A stretch of DNA of 64,000 nucleotides. It comes from Pseudomonas sp. PSE14 (GTDB lineage: Bacteria > Pseudomonadota > Gammaproteobacteria > Pseudomonadales > Pseudomonadaceae). A model generated the notes under the pieces. It made no database searches and had not been told where the DNA came from. It saw only the letters and a program-made list of their open reading frames with translations. The translations under genes and the position numbers were made by a program. Positions 47,082-58,752 of the stretch are shown one piece after another (within the stretch, counting starts at the first letter, position 1; every line of letters begins with the position of its first letter). The stretch spans positions 2,356,001 to 2,420,000 of the forward strand of contig NZ_CP115669.1 of the NCBI RefSeq assembly GCF_029203285.1, given 5' to 3'.

Positions 47082-48483
47082 AGGCCTTGAATGTCAGCCA
47101 GGGTCTCATGCGTGCCAGAGGCGAGATAAGGCCAGCTTCTTCCTGTGCCTCGATTACCGGGCCGACAGGCTTGTATGCGCTGGGGGCTTCTTCGATACGA
47201 CGCTCTTCGCGAAGGGTCACGCAATGCCAGGGCAGTGCACTATCGGCTGGGGTCTTGAGCGCCCGAACCGCTTGGCGTCTCAGGCTGCGGCCGGCGCCAT
47301 GGCTACATGACCATAGCCAGTCCGGATTGCCCAGGCCGCTGGCCAGGTAGGAGTAGTCGCCCATCGAACCGGGAATCAGCAGCAGGTCCCCGGCGCGGGC
47401 CGGAGTCGCTCCTTTGCGGTGGATGTTCAGACCCTGTTCCTGCAGTACGACGTTATGCGGTACATCGACTATCAGAGCGCTGTCATCGGACTGGAAGGTT
47501 TCGCGCAGAACCTTGCGTACCAGTTCCGCGAGAACGACGCGATTCAGCCAGGCATATCGCGCCGCGACTCCCATGGCCGCGAGGTACTCGCCTGCAAGCT
47601 CGCCGGTCAGCGCGTAGAGCCCCGATGCCGGGTGACGTCGGCCTTTCGGCCAGGCGTCCCGTGCCCTATCCATCCACCGTTGCCCCACATGGAAGCCAAC
47701 ATCGCGGGAGCCGCTGTGAATCATGATGACCAATTCATTGGGCTTCAGTCCCAACGCGTAGGCCTGCTTGCGATCGATGATTCGATCCACCAGTTGCAGC
47801 TCGACGAAATGGTTGCCCGAACCGGTGGTACCCAGGCTCGGATCGCGAATCAGCGTTCGTCTACGGTCACGCAATGCTTCCGGTGCGTACCGCAGCTGAC
47901 CGCTGAACTCTTGTAGACCGATGCAATTATTCAGCTCACGGAAGAGGCGAGGGCGGTCGGCATTGGCCCAGAGGCCATCCTCGCTGAGGAGGTCGAGGCA
48001 ATGGCCTGGTCCTTCGGCGAAGAGTGCTTCGAAAGCTTGCACCTTCATTGGTACATCGCGGCTGTTGCGTAGCAGAGAGTGAGTGAGCAGATCGACCAGG
48101 CGCTGCCGGTTGGACTCGGCCTGTTCCAGGCTGATGCCGGTCCGTAATAGGCGCATGCCACAGTTGATGTCCGTACCAATGGCAGCGGGAATGACGAAAT
48201 CCTCGGTGCTGGCCACTATCGAACCGACTGGCGCGATGCTTCCGGGATGGAAGTCAGGTGTTGCGCATGCCTTGCATACGTGGCCATCCGCATCGGGTGC
48301 TTGCACGGAGGCGAAGTCCAGCAATTGGCGTACGGCCTTTTCTTCCAGTGGAAAACTCGCTGGAAGAAGAACGCGTGCTGATGTGCTGTCGGTGGAACGG
48401 GTAAGCGTAATGATGTCCTGCTGGCGTTCGACTTGAATGCCGCTGCGCAGGAAGGCTTTTTGAAGCCGGGAAAGTTTGTTCAT
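47080..48483 (-). CDS. rtcB: RtcB-family RNA ligase
   Basis: This 467-residue ligase joins 2',3'-cyclic-phosphate RNA ends to 5'-OH ends using GTP and Mn2+. The metal site is GTDINCGMRLL (C108), with SGNHFVE, HSGSR and VPHNVV supplying histidines. SHGAGRSLRR carries the guanylylated histidine (about H395), and the end EEAPSAYKP...ARMRPW is typical. The gene is isolated: no rtcA, rtcR or prfH is adjacent. Its base composition is lower in GC than its neighbours (32/60 and 31/60 in two lines counted). The ATG at 48483 lacks a clear Shine-Dalgarno. Confidence 0.9.
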   Translation of the reverse strand: MNKLSRLQKAFLRSGIQVERQQDIITLTRSTDSTSARVLLPASFPLEEKAVRQLLDFASVQAPDADGHVCKACATPDFHPGSIAPVGSIVASTEDFVIPAAIGTDINCGMRLLRTGISLEQAESNRQRLVDLLTHSLLRNSRDVPMKVQAFEALFAEGPGHCLDLLSEDGLWANADRPRLFRELNNCIGLQEFSGQLRYAPEALRDRRRTLIRDPSLGTTGSGNHFVELQLVDRIIDRKQAYALGLKPNELVIMIHSGSRDVGFHVGQRWMDRARDAWPKGRRHPASGLYALTGELAGEYLAAMGVAARYAWLNRVVLAELVRKVLRETFQSDDSALIVDVPHNVVLQEQGLNIHRKGATPARAGDLLLIPGSMGDYSYLASGLGNPDWLWSCSHGAGRSLRRQAVRALKTPADSALPWHCVTLREERRIEEAPSAYKPVGPVIEAQEEAGLISPLARMRPWLTFKA

Positions 48484-48625
48484 GTCAGTGCTACTTGAGT
48501 AGACGAAAGCAGGCCGCCCGGAAAACCGGGGGCTGTACGTCTTTCCGCTCAGCAGCACAGGCGGGAAGGGAGGCGAAATTTAAGTCGGTGTTGTCACGCT
48601 GTCAACCAGCCGGTTGGTTCGCAAA

Positions 48626-48655
48626 AGAAAAACCCCGCCGAAGCGGGGTTTTTCA
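48626..48655. terminator. terminator after nuoN (bidirectional)
   Basis: A5, CCCCGC, CGAA loop, GCGGGG and T5, 13 bases beyond the nuoN stop on the minus strand. Confidence 0.9.
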
Positions 48656-48667
48656 TGCCTGTCGATC

Positions 48668-50128
48668 TCAGCCGGCGATGGCCAGACCCGTGTGCTGCAG
48701 GATGTCCAGCAGCGGCTGCGGGTACACGCCGAGGAAGAAGGCGAGCAGGGCGATGGCCACCAGCATGATGCCGCCGGCGCGCTGGGCCCAGTCCAGGGGA
48801 GCGTCGTGGCGCTTCATGTTCGGCTCGACCAGGAACATGGTCACCATGACGCGCAGGTAGTAGAACAGGCCGATGGCGCTGCCCAGTACCAGGGCACCGA
48901 CCAGCCACCACAGGTGGGCTTCGACGCCGGTAGCGACCACGTAGAACTTGCCGATGAAGCCGGCGGTCAGCGGGATGCCGGCCAGGGACAGCATCATCAC
49001 GGTCATCACCGCGGTCAGCACCGGACGGCGCCAGAACAGGCCGCGGTACTCGAACAGCGCATCGGCGTCGCGGCCGCTGTACGGGGTGGACATCAGGGTG
49101 ACCACGCCGAAGGCGCCGAGGGTGGTGACCACGTAGGTGGTCAGGTACACGCCGACGGTTTCCACGGCCAGGCCCTTGCTCGCCACCAGGGCAATCAGCA
49201 GGTAACCGAAGTGGGCGATGGAGGAGTAGCCGAGCAGACGCTTGATGTTGCTCTGGGTCAGCGCTAGCAGGTTACCGATCAGGATCGAGGCGATGGCGAT
49301 GACCGCGATGGCGTCATGCAGCAGGCCGTTGTTCAGGGCCGCCGGAGCGATCTGGAACAGGCGCAGCAGCACGGCGAACACGGCGACCTTGCTGGCGGTG
49401 GCGAGGAACGCGGCCACCGGGGCCGGGGCGCCTTCATAGACGTCCGGGGTCCACAGGTGGAACGGCGCCAGCGACAGCTTGAAGCCCAGGCCGACGACCA
49501 TCATGCCGACGCCGATGGACAGCAGCGGACCATGGCTGGTGCCTTCGGCCAGCGAGGCGCCGATAGCCGAGAAGCCCAGGCTACCGGATTCGGCGTAGAG
49601 CAGGGCCATGCCGAACAGCAGGAAGGCGGAACCGGCGGCGGACAGCACGGTGTACTTGATGCCCGCTTCCAGGGTGCGCTTGTTGAAGAAGGCGTAGGCC
49701 ACCATGCCGTAGACCGGCACCGACAGCAGTTCCAGGCCGATGAACAGGCCGGCCAGGTTCTGCGCGCTGACCAGCACCAGGCCGCCCGCGGTGGACAGCA
49801 GCAGGAGCAGGTAAAGTTCTTCGCGGTTGCCCGGGTAGCTCTCCATGTAGGCATGGGCGAGCGTGGTGCAGGCCAGGGCGCCGACCAGGATCAGCGCCAT
49901 GTAGAAGCAGGCGAAATTGTCCACCAGCATCAGCGGGGTGACTTCGATCGGGGTGACTTTCAGCACCGGCAGGATCGACAGCAACGCGAGGTTGAGACCG
50001 ATCACCGAGAGGGTAGCGGTCAGCGAGTGGTTACGCTTCCAGGCCACGGCAAGCATCACCACCACCAGGGTGGCGCTGGTGATGAGCAGCGGCAGGAGCG
50101 CGATGAAGTGTTGGATCGTGAAGGTCAT
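48668..50128 (-). CDS. nuoN: NADH-quinone oxidoreductase subunit N
   Basis: This 486-residue antiporter-like proton-pumping subunit of complex I has about 14 helices. It has [17 protein letters not shown] and the proton-channel region [18 protein letters not shown]. The last gene of nuoA-N, it starts 7 bases after the nuoM stop; the ATG at 50128 matches the family start ([15 protein letters not shown]). Confidence 0.97.
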   Translation of the reverse strand: MTFTIQHFIALLPLLITSATLVVVMLAVAWKRNHSLTATLSVIGLNLALLSILPVLKVTPIEVTPLMLVDNFACFYMALILVGALACTTLAHAYMESYPGNREELYLLLLLSTAGGLVLVSAQNLAGLFIGLELLSVPVYGMVAYAFFNKRTLEAGIKYTVLSAAGSAFLLFGMALLYAESGSLGFSAIGASLAEGTSHGPLLSIGVGMMVVGLGFKLSLAPFHLWTPDVYEGAPAPVAAFLATASKVAVFAVLLRLFQIAPAALNNGLLHDAIAVIAIASILIGNLLALTQSNIKRLLGYSSIAHFGYLLIALVASKGLAVETVGVYLTTYVVTTLGAFGVVTLMSTPYSGRDADALFEYRGLFWRRPVLTAVMTVMMLSLAGIPLTAGFIGKFYVVATGVEAHLWWLVGALVLGSAIGLFYYLRVMVTMFLVEPNMKRHDAPLDWAQRAGGIMLVAIALLAFFLGVYPQPLLDILQHTGLAIAG

Positions 50129-50135
50129 GTCGCGC

Positions 50136-51665
50136 TTACCGTGCTGCCAGGGTGGAGAGGGCAGCGTCCAGCCATTGCTGGACGCCGTGCATGGTTGCCG
50201 CGGAGGTGTCGAGGACCGGCTGCGGGTATACACCCAGCAGGACCAGCAGCGCCGCGAGGCCCAGTACCATGAAGAGCTCACGGAAGTTCAGGCCGGCGAT
50301 CGCACCTTCGGACTTGGATGGGCCGAAGTACGCGCGGTGGATCATGATCAGCGAGTAGACCGAGCCGAACACCAGGCCGAAGGTGGCGATCACGGTGATC
50401 ACCGGAACGACCTTGAAGCTGCCCAGCAGGATCAGGAATTCGCCGACGAAGTTACCGGTGCCCGGCAGGCCCAGCGAGGCGGTGGCGAAGAACAGGGCCA
50501 CGGCCGGCAGGTACGGGATGCGCGACCACAGGCCACCCATCTTGCGCATGTCACGGGTGTGCAGGCGCTCGTACAGCTGGCCGCACAGGATGAAGAGCGC
50601 GGCAGCGGAGAGGCCGTGGGCGATCATCTGGATCACCACGCCCTGCATCGCCTGCGGGCTGCCCGAGTAGATGCCGATGATGACGAAGCCCATGTGCGAC
50701 ACGGAGGAATAGGCCACCAGGCGCTTGATGTCGGTCTGTGCGAACGACAGGAAGGCGCCGTAGAAGATGCCGATCAGACCGAGGGTCATGGCGACCGGGG
50801 CGAACTCCGCCGAAGCGTTGGGGAACAGCGGCAGGCCGAAGCGGATCAGGCCGTAGGCGGCGGTCTTCAGCAGGATGCCGGCCAGGTCCACGGAACCGGC
50901 GGTCGGCGCCTGGGCGTGGGCGTCCGGCAGCCAGGAGTGCACCGGTACCACCGGCATCTTCACCGCGAAGGCGACGAAGAAGCCGAGCATCAGCAGCCAC
51001 TCGGTGTGCTCCGGCATCTGGGTCTTGAGCAGGTCGGCGTAGTTGAAGGTCAGCACGCCGGTGCTGTTGTAGTGCACGAACACCAGGCCCAGGATCGCCA
51101 CCAGCATCACCAGGCCGCTGGCCTGGGTGAAGATGAAGAACTTGGTGGCGGCGTAGATGCGGGTCTTCTTGCCGTCGTCCGAGCTATGACCCCAGAGCGC
51201 GATGAGGAAGTACATCGGCACCAGCATCATTTCCCAGAAGAAGAAGAACAGGAAAAGGTCGACGGCGAGGAACACGCCGATCACACCGCCCAGGATCCAC
51301 AGCAGGTTCAGGTGGAAGAAACCGATGCGGCGCTGGATCTCGTTCCAGGAGCAGAGCACGGACAGCACGCCGAGCAGGCCGGTCAGGGCGACCATCAGCA
51401 GGGACAGGCCGTCCATCGCCAGGTGCACGCTGATACCGAAGCGCTCGATCCAGGCCAGCTTGAACTCGAGGGTCCATTGCGGCTCGCCACCCGGCGCGGG
51501 CGCCAGCTGGAAGTCACCGGTGTGCCACACCCACAGGCTGAGGGCGAGGGTGAGGGTCATCGACCCCAGCGCGACCCAGCGGGGCAGGGTCTTGCTGGTG
51601 TACTCGGCGATCCAGCAAAGGAAGCCGCCGATGAAGGGGATCAGGATTAGCCAGGGCAGAATCAT
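50136..51665 (-). CDS. nuoM: NADH-quinone oxidoreductase subunit M
   Basis: The 509-residue proton-pumping membrane subunit has about 14 helices. Conserved motifs are [20 protein letters not shown] and the lysine-containing channel [20 protein letters not shown]. Normal length. It lies 27 bases after nuoL in the operon. Confidence 0.97.
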   Translation of the reverse strand: MILPWLILIPFIGGFLCWIAEYTSKTLPRWVALGSMTLTLALSLWVWHTGDFQLAPAPGGEPQWTLEFKLAWIERFGISVHLAMDGLSLLMVALTGLLGVLSVLCSWNEIQRRIGFFHLNLLWILGGVIGVFLAVDLFLFFFFWEMMLVPMYFLIALWGHSSDDGKKTRIYAATKFFIFTQASGLVMLVAILGLVFVHYNSTGVLTFNYADLLKTQMPEHTEWLLMLGFFVAFAVKMPVVPVHSWLPDAHAQAPTAGSVDLAGILLKTAAYGLIRFGLPLFPNASAEFAPVAMTLGLIGIFYGAFLSFAQTDIKRLVAYSSVSHMGFVIIGIYSGSPQAMQGVVIQMIAHGLSAAALFILCGQLYERLHTRDMRKMGGLWSRIPYLPAVALFFATASLGLPGTGNFVGEFLILLGSFKVVPVITVIATFGLVFGSVYSLIMIHRAYFGPSKSEGAIAGLNFRELFMVLGLAALLVLLGVYPQPVLDTSAATMHGVQQWLDAALSTLAAR

Positions 51666-51692
51666 GTCGGGCTCAATCTCATTCGTGAAGTT

Positions 51693-53540
51693 TTAAGCCA
51701 GCAGCAGCGCGCCGAGGAGCAGCGCGGCGCCACCCACCAGGGAAGCGGCGTACCAACGCAGGCGGCCGTTCTCGGTGAGGCTGAGGAGTTTGTGACCACC
51801 GCGGGCGGTGAGCGGGACCAGGACAAGCGACTTGTCGATCGGGTCCGCGGCCAGCAGGCGGCAGATCAGCAGATAGGGTTTCACGAACAGCTTGTCGTAC
51901 ACCCAGTCGAAGCCCCAGGCATGGAACCACCAGGTGCCGAAGAAGCGGCCCGGCGCGCTCTGGGCGACGGCGCTGACGAAGCGGCGCTTGCCAAGGAACA
52001 GCAGGCCGGCCAGCAGGATGCCGGCGATGGCGATGGCACCCGAGGCGATTTCCAGGCTGTGCTTGGCTTCGCCACCGGCGTGACCGGCGCTTTCCGGCAG
52101 TACGCCGGCCAGCGGCGGGGTGATCAGCGCGCCGATGAAGGTGGACAGCACGATCAGTACGCTCAGCGGCAGCCAGTGGCTGATGCCGTGGCCCGCGTGC
52201 GCCTCGGTCTTCGCTTCGCCGTGGAAGGCGATGAAGATCAGGCGGAAGGTGTACAGCGAGGTCATGAACGCACCGACCAGACCGGCGATCAGCAGGTTCT
52301 GGTGACCGCTGGCGAAGGCTTCCCAGAGGATTTCGTCCTTGGAGTAGAAGCCGGCGGTCAGGAAGGGGAGGGCGGCCAGGGCGGCGCCACCGACCACGAA
52401 GCTCGCATAGGCCAGCGGCAGCTTCTTCCACAGACCACCCATCTTGAAGATGTTCTGCTCGTGGTGGCAGGCGACGATCACAGCACCCGAAGCAAGGAAC
52501 AGCAGGGCCTTGAAGAAGGCGTGGGTCATCAGGTGGAAGATCGCGCCACCCCAGGCGCCAACGCCCAGGGCCAGGAACATGTAGCCGATCTGGCTCATGG
52601 TCGAGTAGGCGAGGATGCGCTTGATGTCGGTCTGCACCAGGGCGGCGAAGCCAGCCAGCACCAGGGTCACGGCGCCGACGATGCCGACCAGCTCCAGGAC
52701 GTTCGGAGCCAGCTCGAACAGGCCGTGGCAGCGGGCGATCAGGTAGACGCCCGCGGTCACCATGGTGGCGGCGTGGATCAGCGCGGAGACCGGAGTCGGG
52801 CCGGCCATCGCATCGGCCAGCCAGGTCTGCAGCGGCAGCTGGGCCGATTTGCCGACGGCGCCGCCGAGCAGCATCAGGGCCGCCAGGTTGACCCACAGGT
52901 CGCCCTTGGCGAAGTGCTGCGGAGCCAGGACCAGCAGCTCCTGGATGTTCAGCGTGCCCAGGTGCTGGAACAGGATGAACATGCCGATGGCGAAGAACAC
53001 GTCACCCACGCGGGTCACGATGAAGGCCTTCAGGGCCGCGTTGCCGTTGGGCACGTGGTTGAAGTAGAAGCCGATCAGCAGGTAGGAGCACAGGCCCACG
53101 CCTTCCCAGCCGAAGTACACGAACAGCAAGTTATCGCCGAGCACCAGGAACAGCATGCTGGCGATGAACAGGTTGGTGTAGGCGAAGAAGCGCGAATAGC
53201 CGGCTTCGCCACGCATGTACCAGGAGGCGAACAGGTGGATCAGGAAGCCGACGCCGGTGACCACGCCGAGCATGGTGACCGACAGGCCGTCCAGGTACAG
53301 GGTGAAGTTGGTCTTGAAGTCACCAACGCTCATCCACTGCCACAGCACCAGGCTGTAGGCACCACCTTCGGGCGGGTTGCTGTGGAAGCTCCAGATCGCC
53401 CAGAAGGCGGAGAGGGCGGCCAGGCCCACGGAGCCGACACCCACCAGTGCCGAGAAGTTTTCCGACCACTTGCCGCGGGAGAAAGACAGCAGCAGGAAGC
53501 CGACCAGGGGGAACAGGAATGTAAGGGGCAGCAGGTTCAT
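51693..53540 (-). CDS. nuoL: NADH-quinone oxidoreductase subunit L
   Basis: This 615-residue distal proton-pumping subunit has about 16 helices, including the C-terminal lateral helix. It contains [18 protein letters not shown] and the [20 protein letters not shown] channel motif. The start overlaps the nuoK stop by four bases (ATGA). Confidence 0.97.
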   Translation of the reverse strand: MNLLPLTFLFPLVGFLLLSFSRGKWSENFSALVGVGSVGLAALSAFWAIWSFHSNPPEGGAYSLVLWQWMSVGDFKTNFTLYLDGLSVTMLGVVTGVGFLIHLFASWYMRGEAGYSRFFAYTNLFIASMLFLVLGDNLLFVYFGWEGVGLCSYLLIGFYFNHVPNGNAALKAFIVTRVGDVFFAIGMFILFQHLGTLNIQELLVLAPQHFAKGDLWVNLAALMLLGGAVGKSAQLPLQTWLADAMAGPTPVSALIHAATMVTAGVYLIARCHGLFELAPNVLELVGIVGAVTLVLAGFAALVQTDIKRILAYSTMSQIGYMFLALGVGAWGGAIFHLMTHAFFKALLFLASGAVIVACHHEQNIFKMGGLWKKLPLAYASFVVGGAALAALPFLTAGFYSKDEILWEAFASGHQNLLIAGLVGAFMTSLYTFRLIFIAFHGEAKTEAHAGHGISHWLPLSVLIVLSTFIGALITPPLAGVLPESAGHAGGEAKHSLEIASGAIAIAGILLAGLLFLGKRRFVSAVAQSAPGRFFGTWWFHAWGFDWVYDKLFVKPYLLICRLLAADPIDKSLVLVPLTARGGHKLLSLTENGRLRWYAASLVGGAALLLGALLLA

Positions 53541-53845
53541 CCGCGCATCTCGCTTGCAGCGTCGATATCGAGGGTATGGAAGCGGCGATACAGCTGGAGC
53601 AGGATCGCCAGGCCGATGCTCGCCTCGGCCGCGGCCAGGCTGAGCACCAGGATGAACATCACCTGGCCGTCGGGCTGGGCCCAGCGGCTACCGGCGACCA
53701 CGAAGGCCAGCGCGGCGGCGTTCATCATCACTTCCAGGCTCATCAGTACGAACAGGATGTTGCGTCGTACCATCAGGCCTACCAGGCCGAAGCAGAACAG
53801 CACACCGGCGAGTGCCAGTCCGTGTTCGAGAGGGATTGTGTTCAT
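53537..53845 (-). CDS. nuoK: NADH-quinone oxidoreductase subunit K
   Basis: The 102-residue three-helix subunit ([20 protein letters not shown]) has the conserved membrane glutamates in [17 protein letters not shown] and [20 protein letters not shown]. The ATG at 53845 is chosen from the family N-terminus; the frame upstream runs through nuoJ in another frame. Confidence 0.96.
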   Translation of the reverse strand: MNTIPLEHGLALAGVLFCFGLVGLMVRRNILFVLMSLEVMMNAAALAFVVAGSRWAQPDGQVMFILVLSLAAAEASIGLAILLQLYRRFHTLDIDAASEMRG

Positions 53846-53849
53846 GGTG

Positions 53850-54350
53850 TTATTCCTTCGCTTCGTGGCGGCCGAGGTGGTAGGCGGCGACCAGTGCCGC
53901 CAGCAGCAGCATCGAGGCCAGTTCGACGACCAGCAGGTAGGGGCCGAACAGGCTGATGCCCACGGCCTTGGCGTCCACGGTGGTGTGGCCGATGCCGGCA
54001 CCGCTCGGGGTGCGCGACAACATCCACAGCAGCTCGACCATCAGCACCAGGGAGAGCGCGCCAGGGCCGATCCAGACGCCGGGCTTGAGCCACTTGCGTT
54101 CCTGTTCGGCAATCGCCGGGCCGAGGTTGAGCATCATCACCACGAAGACGAACAGCACCATGATCGCGCCGGCGTAGACGATGATCTCCAGGGCACCGGC
54201 GAACGGGGCGCCGAGGCTGAAGAAGGTCATCGATACGGCGAGCAGCGAAACGATGAGGTAGAGCAGGGCATGCACCGGATTGCTGTTGGTGATGACCCGC
54301 AGGGTTGCCAGCACGGCGACGCCGGCGGCGAAGTAGAAAGCGAATTCCAC
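53850..54350 (-). CDS. nuoJ: NADH-quinone oxidoreductase subunit J
   Basis: This 166-residue, five-helix membrane subunit has the pi-bulge helix segment [20 protein letters not shown] and a short charged tail (HLGRHEAKE). It sits 4 bases before nuoK and 11 bases after nuoI. Confidence 0.96.
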   Translation of the reverse strand: MEFAFYFAAGVAVLATLRVITNSNPVHALLYLIVSLLAVSMTFFSLGAPFAGALEIIVYAGAIMVLFVFVVMMLNLGPAIAEQERKWLKPGVWIGPGALSLVLMVELLWMLSRTPSGAGIGHTTVDAKAVGISLFGPYLLVVELASMLLLAALVAAYHLGRHEAKE

Positions 54351-54361
54351 GCGACGTCTCC

Positions 54362-54910
54362 TTACGGCAGCAGGCTCTTGACGTTGATCGGTTCGGCTTC
54401 GTTCTGCGCGGCGCCTTTCGGCTTGCCGGCAATGGCCATGCCGGCAACGCGGTAGAAGTTGTAGTCCGGGTTCTTGCCGGGGCCGGAGATCAGCAGGTCT
54501 TCCTTCTCGTAGACCAGGTCCTGGCGCTTGAACTCACCCATCTCGAAATCCGGGGTCAGCTGGATCGCGGTGGTCGGGCAGGCTTCTTCGCACAGGCCGC
54601 AGAAGATGCAGCGGGAGAAGTTGATGCGGAAGAACTCGGGGTACCAGCGACCATCGTCGGTCTCGGCCTTCTGCAGGGAGATGCAGCCGACCGGGCAGGC
54701 CACGGCGCACAGGTTGCACGCAACGCAGCGCTCCTCACCGTCGGGGTCGCGGGTGAGGACGATGCGGCCACGGTAGCGCGGCGGCAGGTAAACGGGTTCT
54801 TCCGGGTATTGCAGGGTGTCACGCTTGCGGAAGGCGTGACCGAAGATCATCACCAGGCTGCGCAGCTGGGTGTAGGTGCCGTGCACCACGTCGAAAATGT
54901 ACTTGATCAT
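54362..54910 (-). CDS. nuoI: NADH-quinone oxidoreductase subunit I
   Basis: The 182-residue peripheral subunit has two 4Fe-4S motifs, [15 protein letters not shown] and [16 protein letters not shown] (clusters N6a and N6b), that pass electrons toward NuoB. It sits between nuoH and nuoJ with short gaps. Confidence 0.97.
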   Translation of the reverse strand: MIKYIFDVVHGTYTQLRSLVMIFGHAFRKRDTLQYPEEPVYLPPRYRGRIVLTRDPDGEERCVACNLCAVACPVGCISLQKAETDDGRWYPEFFRINFSRCIFCGLCEEACPTTAIQLTPDFEMGEFKRQDLVYEKEDLLISGPGKNPDYNFYRVAGMAIAGKPKGAAQNEAEPINVKSLLP

Positions 54911-54921
54911 GGTCCTACTCC

Positions 54922-55911
54922 TTACTGGGCCGCCAGCACGACTGCGCCGGTCACCAGCAGGTTGATCAGGGTCAGCGGGAGGCAGAACTTCCAGCTGAAG
55001 GCCATCACCTGGTCATAGCGCGGGCGTGGGATCGAAGCCCGCAGCAGAATGAACATCATGATGAAGAAGCCGGTTTTCAGGGCGAACCAGATGAACGGGA
55101 TCTGCGGCAGGATGCCGAAGGGACCGTGCCAGCCGCCGAAGAACAGGGTCGCCAGCAGCGCGGACACCAGCACGATGCCGATGTACTCGCCAACGAAGAA
55201 CATGCCCCATTTCATGCCGGCGTACTCGATGTGGTAACCGTCGGCCAGTTCCTGCTCGGCTTCGGGCTGGTCGAACGGGTGACGGTGAGTCACGGCGACG
55301 CCGGCGACGAAGAAGGTCATGAAGCCAAAGAACTGCGGAATGATGAACCACATGTGCTCGGCCTGGTAATCGACGATGTCGCGCAGGCTGAACGAACCGA
55401 CCTGAGCCACGATGCCCATCAGCGACAGGGCCAGGAACACCTCATAGGAGATGGTCTGGGCCGAGGCGCGCAGGCTGCCGAGGAGGGCGAACTTGTTGTT
55501 GCTCGACCAGCCGGCGAACAGCACCGCGTACACGGTCAGGCCAGCCATGGCGAAGAAGAACAGGATGCCGATGTTCAGGTCCGCCACACCCCAGGTCGGG
55601 GTGATCGGGATGATCGCGAAGGCCACCAGCAGCGCACCCATGGCGATCATGGGGGCGAGGGTGAAGATCATCTTGTCGGCGAACGGCGGGGTCCAGTCTT
55701 CCTTGAAGAACATCTTGATCATGTCGGCGCCAAGCTGGAAGGCGCCGAAGGGGCCAACCCGGTTCGGACCATAGCGGTCCTGCCAGAGGCCGAGCAGACG
55801 ACGCTCGACCCAGCTCAGCAGCGCGCCGCAGACGACCACGGCGAGCAGGATGACGATGGCCTTGATGACCTCGATCAGGATGTCGACGATGGCGGGTGTC
55901 AGCCAGCTCAT
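54922..55911 (-). CDS. nuoH: NADH-quinone oxidoreductase subunit H
   Basis: The 329-residue membrane subunit forms part of the quinone chamber. It has eight helices and conserved [20 protein letters not shown] and [20 protein letters not shown]-type loops (here [17 protein letters not shown]). The start overlaps the end of nuoG by four bases. Confidence 0.97.
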   Translation of the reverse strand: MSWLTPAIVDILIEVIKAIVILLAVVVCGALLSWVERRLLGLWQDRYGPNRVGPFGAFQLGADMIKMFFKEDWTPPFADKMIFTLAPMIAMGALLVAFAIIPITPTWGVADLNIGILFFFAMAGLTVYAVLFAGWSSNNKFALLGSLRASAQTISYEVFLALSLMGIVAQVGSFSLRDIVDYQAEHMWFIIPQFFGFMTFFVAGVAVTHRHPFDQPEAEQELADGYHIEYAGMKWGMFFVGEYIGIVLVSALLATLFFGGWHGPFGILPQIPFIWFALKTGFFIMMFILLRASIPRPRYDQVMAFSWKFCLPLTLINLLVTGAVVLAAQ

Positions 55912-58622
55912 TGTGCAGCCTCCTGCAGACCTTCAGCGACAGCGCCGATGACACCGGCGGGAATGCCTTGCAGACCGATCGGCAGGGCGACCAGGCCGGC
56001 CCCGAGCTCTTCGCTCACACGCAGCGGCAGGCGCAGTTCCTGGCCCTTGACAGTCAGGCGGATGATCGCGCCTTCGTTGACGCCCAGACGGTCAGCCTCG
56101 GATTTCGCCAGGGTGACGTAGGTCTGCGGGATGCGCTCCTGCACCGGTGCGGCCTTGGCGGAGTTCTCCTCGCTGCCGAACAGGTGATAGAAGGGCACCA
56201 CCTTGAACTGGCTGGCGGCGGTGTGGAACGGCGCGGGAATCTCGCTGAACCAGAGGGCCTGGCCCTTGGCCTCGATCAGGCGCACGCCCGGGTCGCCGGC
56301 GCGCAGATGGCCGCCGACTTCGTCCTGGAACTTGTTCCAGGCCTGCGGGGAGTTCCAGCCCGGGGACCAGGCGAACGGAATCTGCTGACGCGGTTCGGCG
56401 CTGCCGGCGTAGCCTTCCATGGAGAAGGCGAACGGCGAGTCGATGTCCTGCGAAGCGCGCGGCTCGCTGACATTGATGTTGGCACGCATGGCGGTACGGC
56501 CGGAGTAGCGGTGCGGCTCGCGCGCCAGCTTCAGGCCCTTGATGCGGAACGCGGCATTCGGCGCAGCTTCGCGGATGCCCGCCAGTTGCGGCTTGGCGGC
56601 GACGACGGCGTCGATCACGTGGTCCAGCTGGGTCCAGTCGACACGCTTGCCTTCGAGGGTGCTGTGCAGGGCATGCAGCCAGCGCCAGCCTTCGCGGACC
56701 AGGATGTCGGCGTTGTAGTAGGCCGGGTCATAGACCTGGAAGAAGCGCTGGGCGCGACCTTCCTGGCTGACCAGGGTGCCATCGCCTTCGGCGAAGCTGG
56801 CGGCCGGCAGCAGGACAGTAGCCTTGGCGGTGGTGGCAGTCTGCTGGTGATCGGCGACGATGACGATCTTCGCAGCGGCCAGGGCAGCGTCGACAGCGGT
56901 GGCGTCCGCGCGGCGGTACAGGTCGTTCTCCAGGATCACCACGGCATCGGCGGCGCCGGAGGTCAGCTGCTGCAGGGCGGCTTCGACGGATTCACCACCG
57001 AAGAGGGCAAGGCCCAGGCTGTTGGCTTCCGGAACCACCAGGCTCAGGGAGCCGTTCTTCTCGCGGTTCTTCAGCGCGCTGGCAATGTTGGCGGCGGCTT
57101 CGATCAGGGCGTTGCTGCCCAGCGAAGTGCCGGAGATGACCAGCGGACGCTTGGCGGCGACCAGGGCATCGGCGATGCGCTGGGCCAGGGCAGCGGCTTC
57201 GGCGTCGAGGCCGGCGACGGCCGGGGCGCTCGAATCGATCGCGTGGGCCACGGCGAAGCCCAGGCGAGCGAGGTCTTCGGTGGCGGCGTGCACGCACTCG
57301 GCGGCGACGTCGTCCAGGCGGGTTTCATCGAGGCTGGCGATGAACAGCGGGTTCATCTCGTGCTGGGCGATGGTCTTCACCGCGGCGTCGAGCCACGGCT
57401 GGATCTTCATCGCGGCGGCCATGTCCTCGCCCTTGCCTTTTACCGACTGGCGCAGGGCCAGGGCGATACGGGCAGCGGTCTGGGTCAGGTCTTCGCCGAG
57501 CACGAACACGGCGTCGTGGTCTTCGATGTCACGGATGGTCGGCACCGGCAGCGGGCCGTCCTGCATGACTTTCAGCACCAGTTGCAGACGCTGCAGTTCG
57601 TCAGCGGAAATGCCGCTGTAGAAGTTCTGCGCGCCGACCAGGGCGGAGAGGGCGTAGTTGCTTTCCAGGCTGGCGCGCGGCGAACCGATACCGATGACCT
57701 TGCGGCCTTTGAGCAGTGCAGCGGTCTGGTCCAGAGCACCGTCCAGCGAGAGCTTCTGCTTGCTCAGCATCAGCTGCGGCTGGCGCGGACGGTCTTCGCG
57801 GTTGACGTAGCCGTAGCCGAAGCGGCCGCGGTCGCACAGGAAGTAGTGGTTCACCGAGCCGTTGTAGCGGTTCTCGATGCGGCGGATTTCACCGTAACGC
57901 TCGCCGGGGCTGATGTTGCAGCCGCTGGAGCAGCCATGGCAGATGCTCGGGGCGAACTGCATGTCCCACTTGCGGTTGTAGCGTTCGGAGTGGGTCTTGT
58001 CGGTGAACACGCCGGTCGGGCAGACCTCGGTCAGGTTGCCGGAGAATTCGCTCTCCAGTACACCGTCCTCGATACGGCCGAAATAGACGTTGTCGTGCGC
58101 GCCATAGACGCCCAGGTCGGTGCCGCCGGCGTAGTCCTTGTAGTAACGGACGCAGCGGTAGCAGGCGATGCAGCGGTTCATCTCGTGGGCGATGAACGGG
58201 CCGAGCTCCTGGTTCTGGTGGGTGCGCTTGGTGAAGCGGTACCGGCGCTGGTTGTGGCCGGTCATCACCGTCATGTCCTGCAGGTGGCAGTGACCGCCTT
58301 CCTCGCAGACCGGGCAGTCGTGCGGGTGGTTGGTCATCAGCCATTCGACGACGCTGGCGCGGAACTGCTTGGCCTCTTCGTCTTCGATGGAAATCCAGGT
58401 GTTGTCGGTGGCGGGAGTCATGCAGGACATGACGAGACGACCGCGTTTGTCGTTCTCGTCGGTGTACTGCTTGACCGCGCACTGGCGGCATGCGCCGACG
58501 CTTCCGAGCGCCGGGTGCCAGCAGAAGTAGGGGATGTCGAGACCGAGGGAGAGGCAGGCCTGCAACAGGTTGTCCGCTCCGTCGACTTCTAACGTCTTGC
58601 CGTCTACGTGGATCGTGGCCAT
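55908..58622 (-). CDS. nuoG: NADH-quinone oxidoreductase subunit G
   Basis: The 904-residue iron-sulfur subunit has an N-terminal 2Fe-2S ferredoxin domain ([20 protein letters not shown]). A His-Cys3 4Fe-4S cluster follows ([17 protein letters not shown]). Two more 4Fe-4S regions are [16 protein letters not shown] and the N7-type site [19 protein letters not shown]. The C-terminal region is a molybdopterin-oxidoreductase-like domain without the cofactor. It is separated from nuoF by a 130-base gap with a hairpin. Confidence 0.97.
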   Translation of the reverse strand: MATIHVDGKTLEVDGADNLLQACLSLGLDIPYFCWHPALGSVGACRQCAVKQYTDENDKRGRLVMSCMTPATDNTWISIEDEEAKQFRASVVEWLMTNHPHDCPVCEEGGHCHLQDMTVMTGHNQRRYRFTKRTHQNQELGPFIAHEMNRCIACYRCVRYYKDYAGGTDLGVYGAHDNVYFGRIEDGVLESEFSGNLTEVCPTGVFTDKTHSERYNRKWDMQFAPSICHGCSSGCNISPGERYGEIRRIENRYNGSVNHYFLCDRGRFGYGYVNREDRPRQPQLMLSKQKLSLDGALDQTAALLKGRKVIGIGSPRASLESNYALSALVGAQNFYSGISADELQRLQLVLKVMQDGPLPVPTIRDIEDHDAVFVLGEDLTQTAARIALALRQSVKGKGEDMAAAMKIQPWLDAAVKTIAQHEMNPLFIASLDETRLDDVAAECVHAATEDLARLGFAVAHAIDSSAPAVAGLDAEAAALAQRIADALVAAKRPLVISGTSLGSNALIEAAANIASALKNREKNGSLSLVVPEANSLGLALFGGESVEAALQQLTSGAADAVVILENDLYRRADATAVDAALAAAKIVIVADHQQTATTAKATVLLPAASFAEGDGTLVSQEGRAQRFFQVYDPAYYNADILVREGWRWLHALHSTLEGKRVDWTQLDHVIDAVVAAKPQLAGIREAAPNAAFRIKGLKLAREPHRYSGRTAMRANINVSEPRASQDIDSPFAFSMEGYAGSAEPRQQIPFAWSPGWNSPQAWNKFQDEVGGHLRAGDPGVRLIEAKGQALWFSEIPAPFHTAASQFKVVPFYHLFGSEENSAKAAPVQERIPQTYVTLAKSEADRLGVNEGAIIRLTVKGQELRLPLRVSEELGAGLVALPIGLQGIPAGVIGAVAEGLQEAAQ

Positions 58623-58720
58623 GGGTCTAAGTCTTCGTTGGCCCGTTGTCAGCGGGCGTGGCTAATAGAAATCACGGTTTCATCGGGCCGGCGGCACGCC
58701 GCGGCACTACAACGAAACAA

Positions 58721-58743
58721 CGCCGGGCGACTTCCGCCCGGCG
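58721..58743 (-). other. intercistronic hairpin between nuoF and nuoG
   Basis: A 9-bp perfect stem (CGCCGGGCG / CGCCCGGCG) with a 5-base loop lies 10 bases beyond the nuoF stop inside the only sizeable gap of the operon. No T tract; probably an mRNA stability or attenuation element. Confidence 0.65.
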
Positions 58744-58752
58744 AACAAAGCA

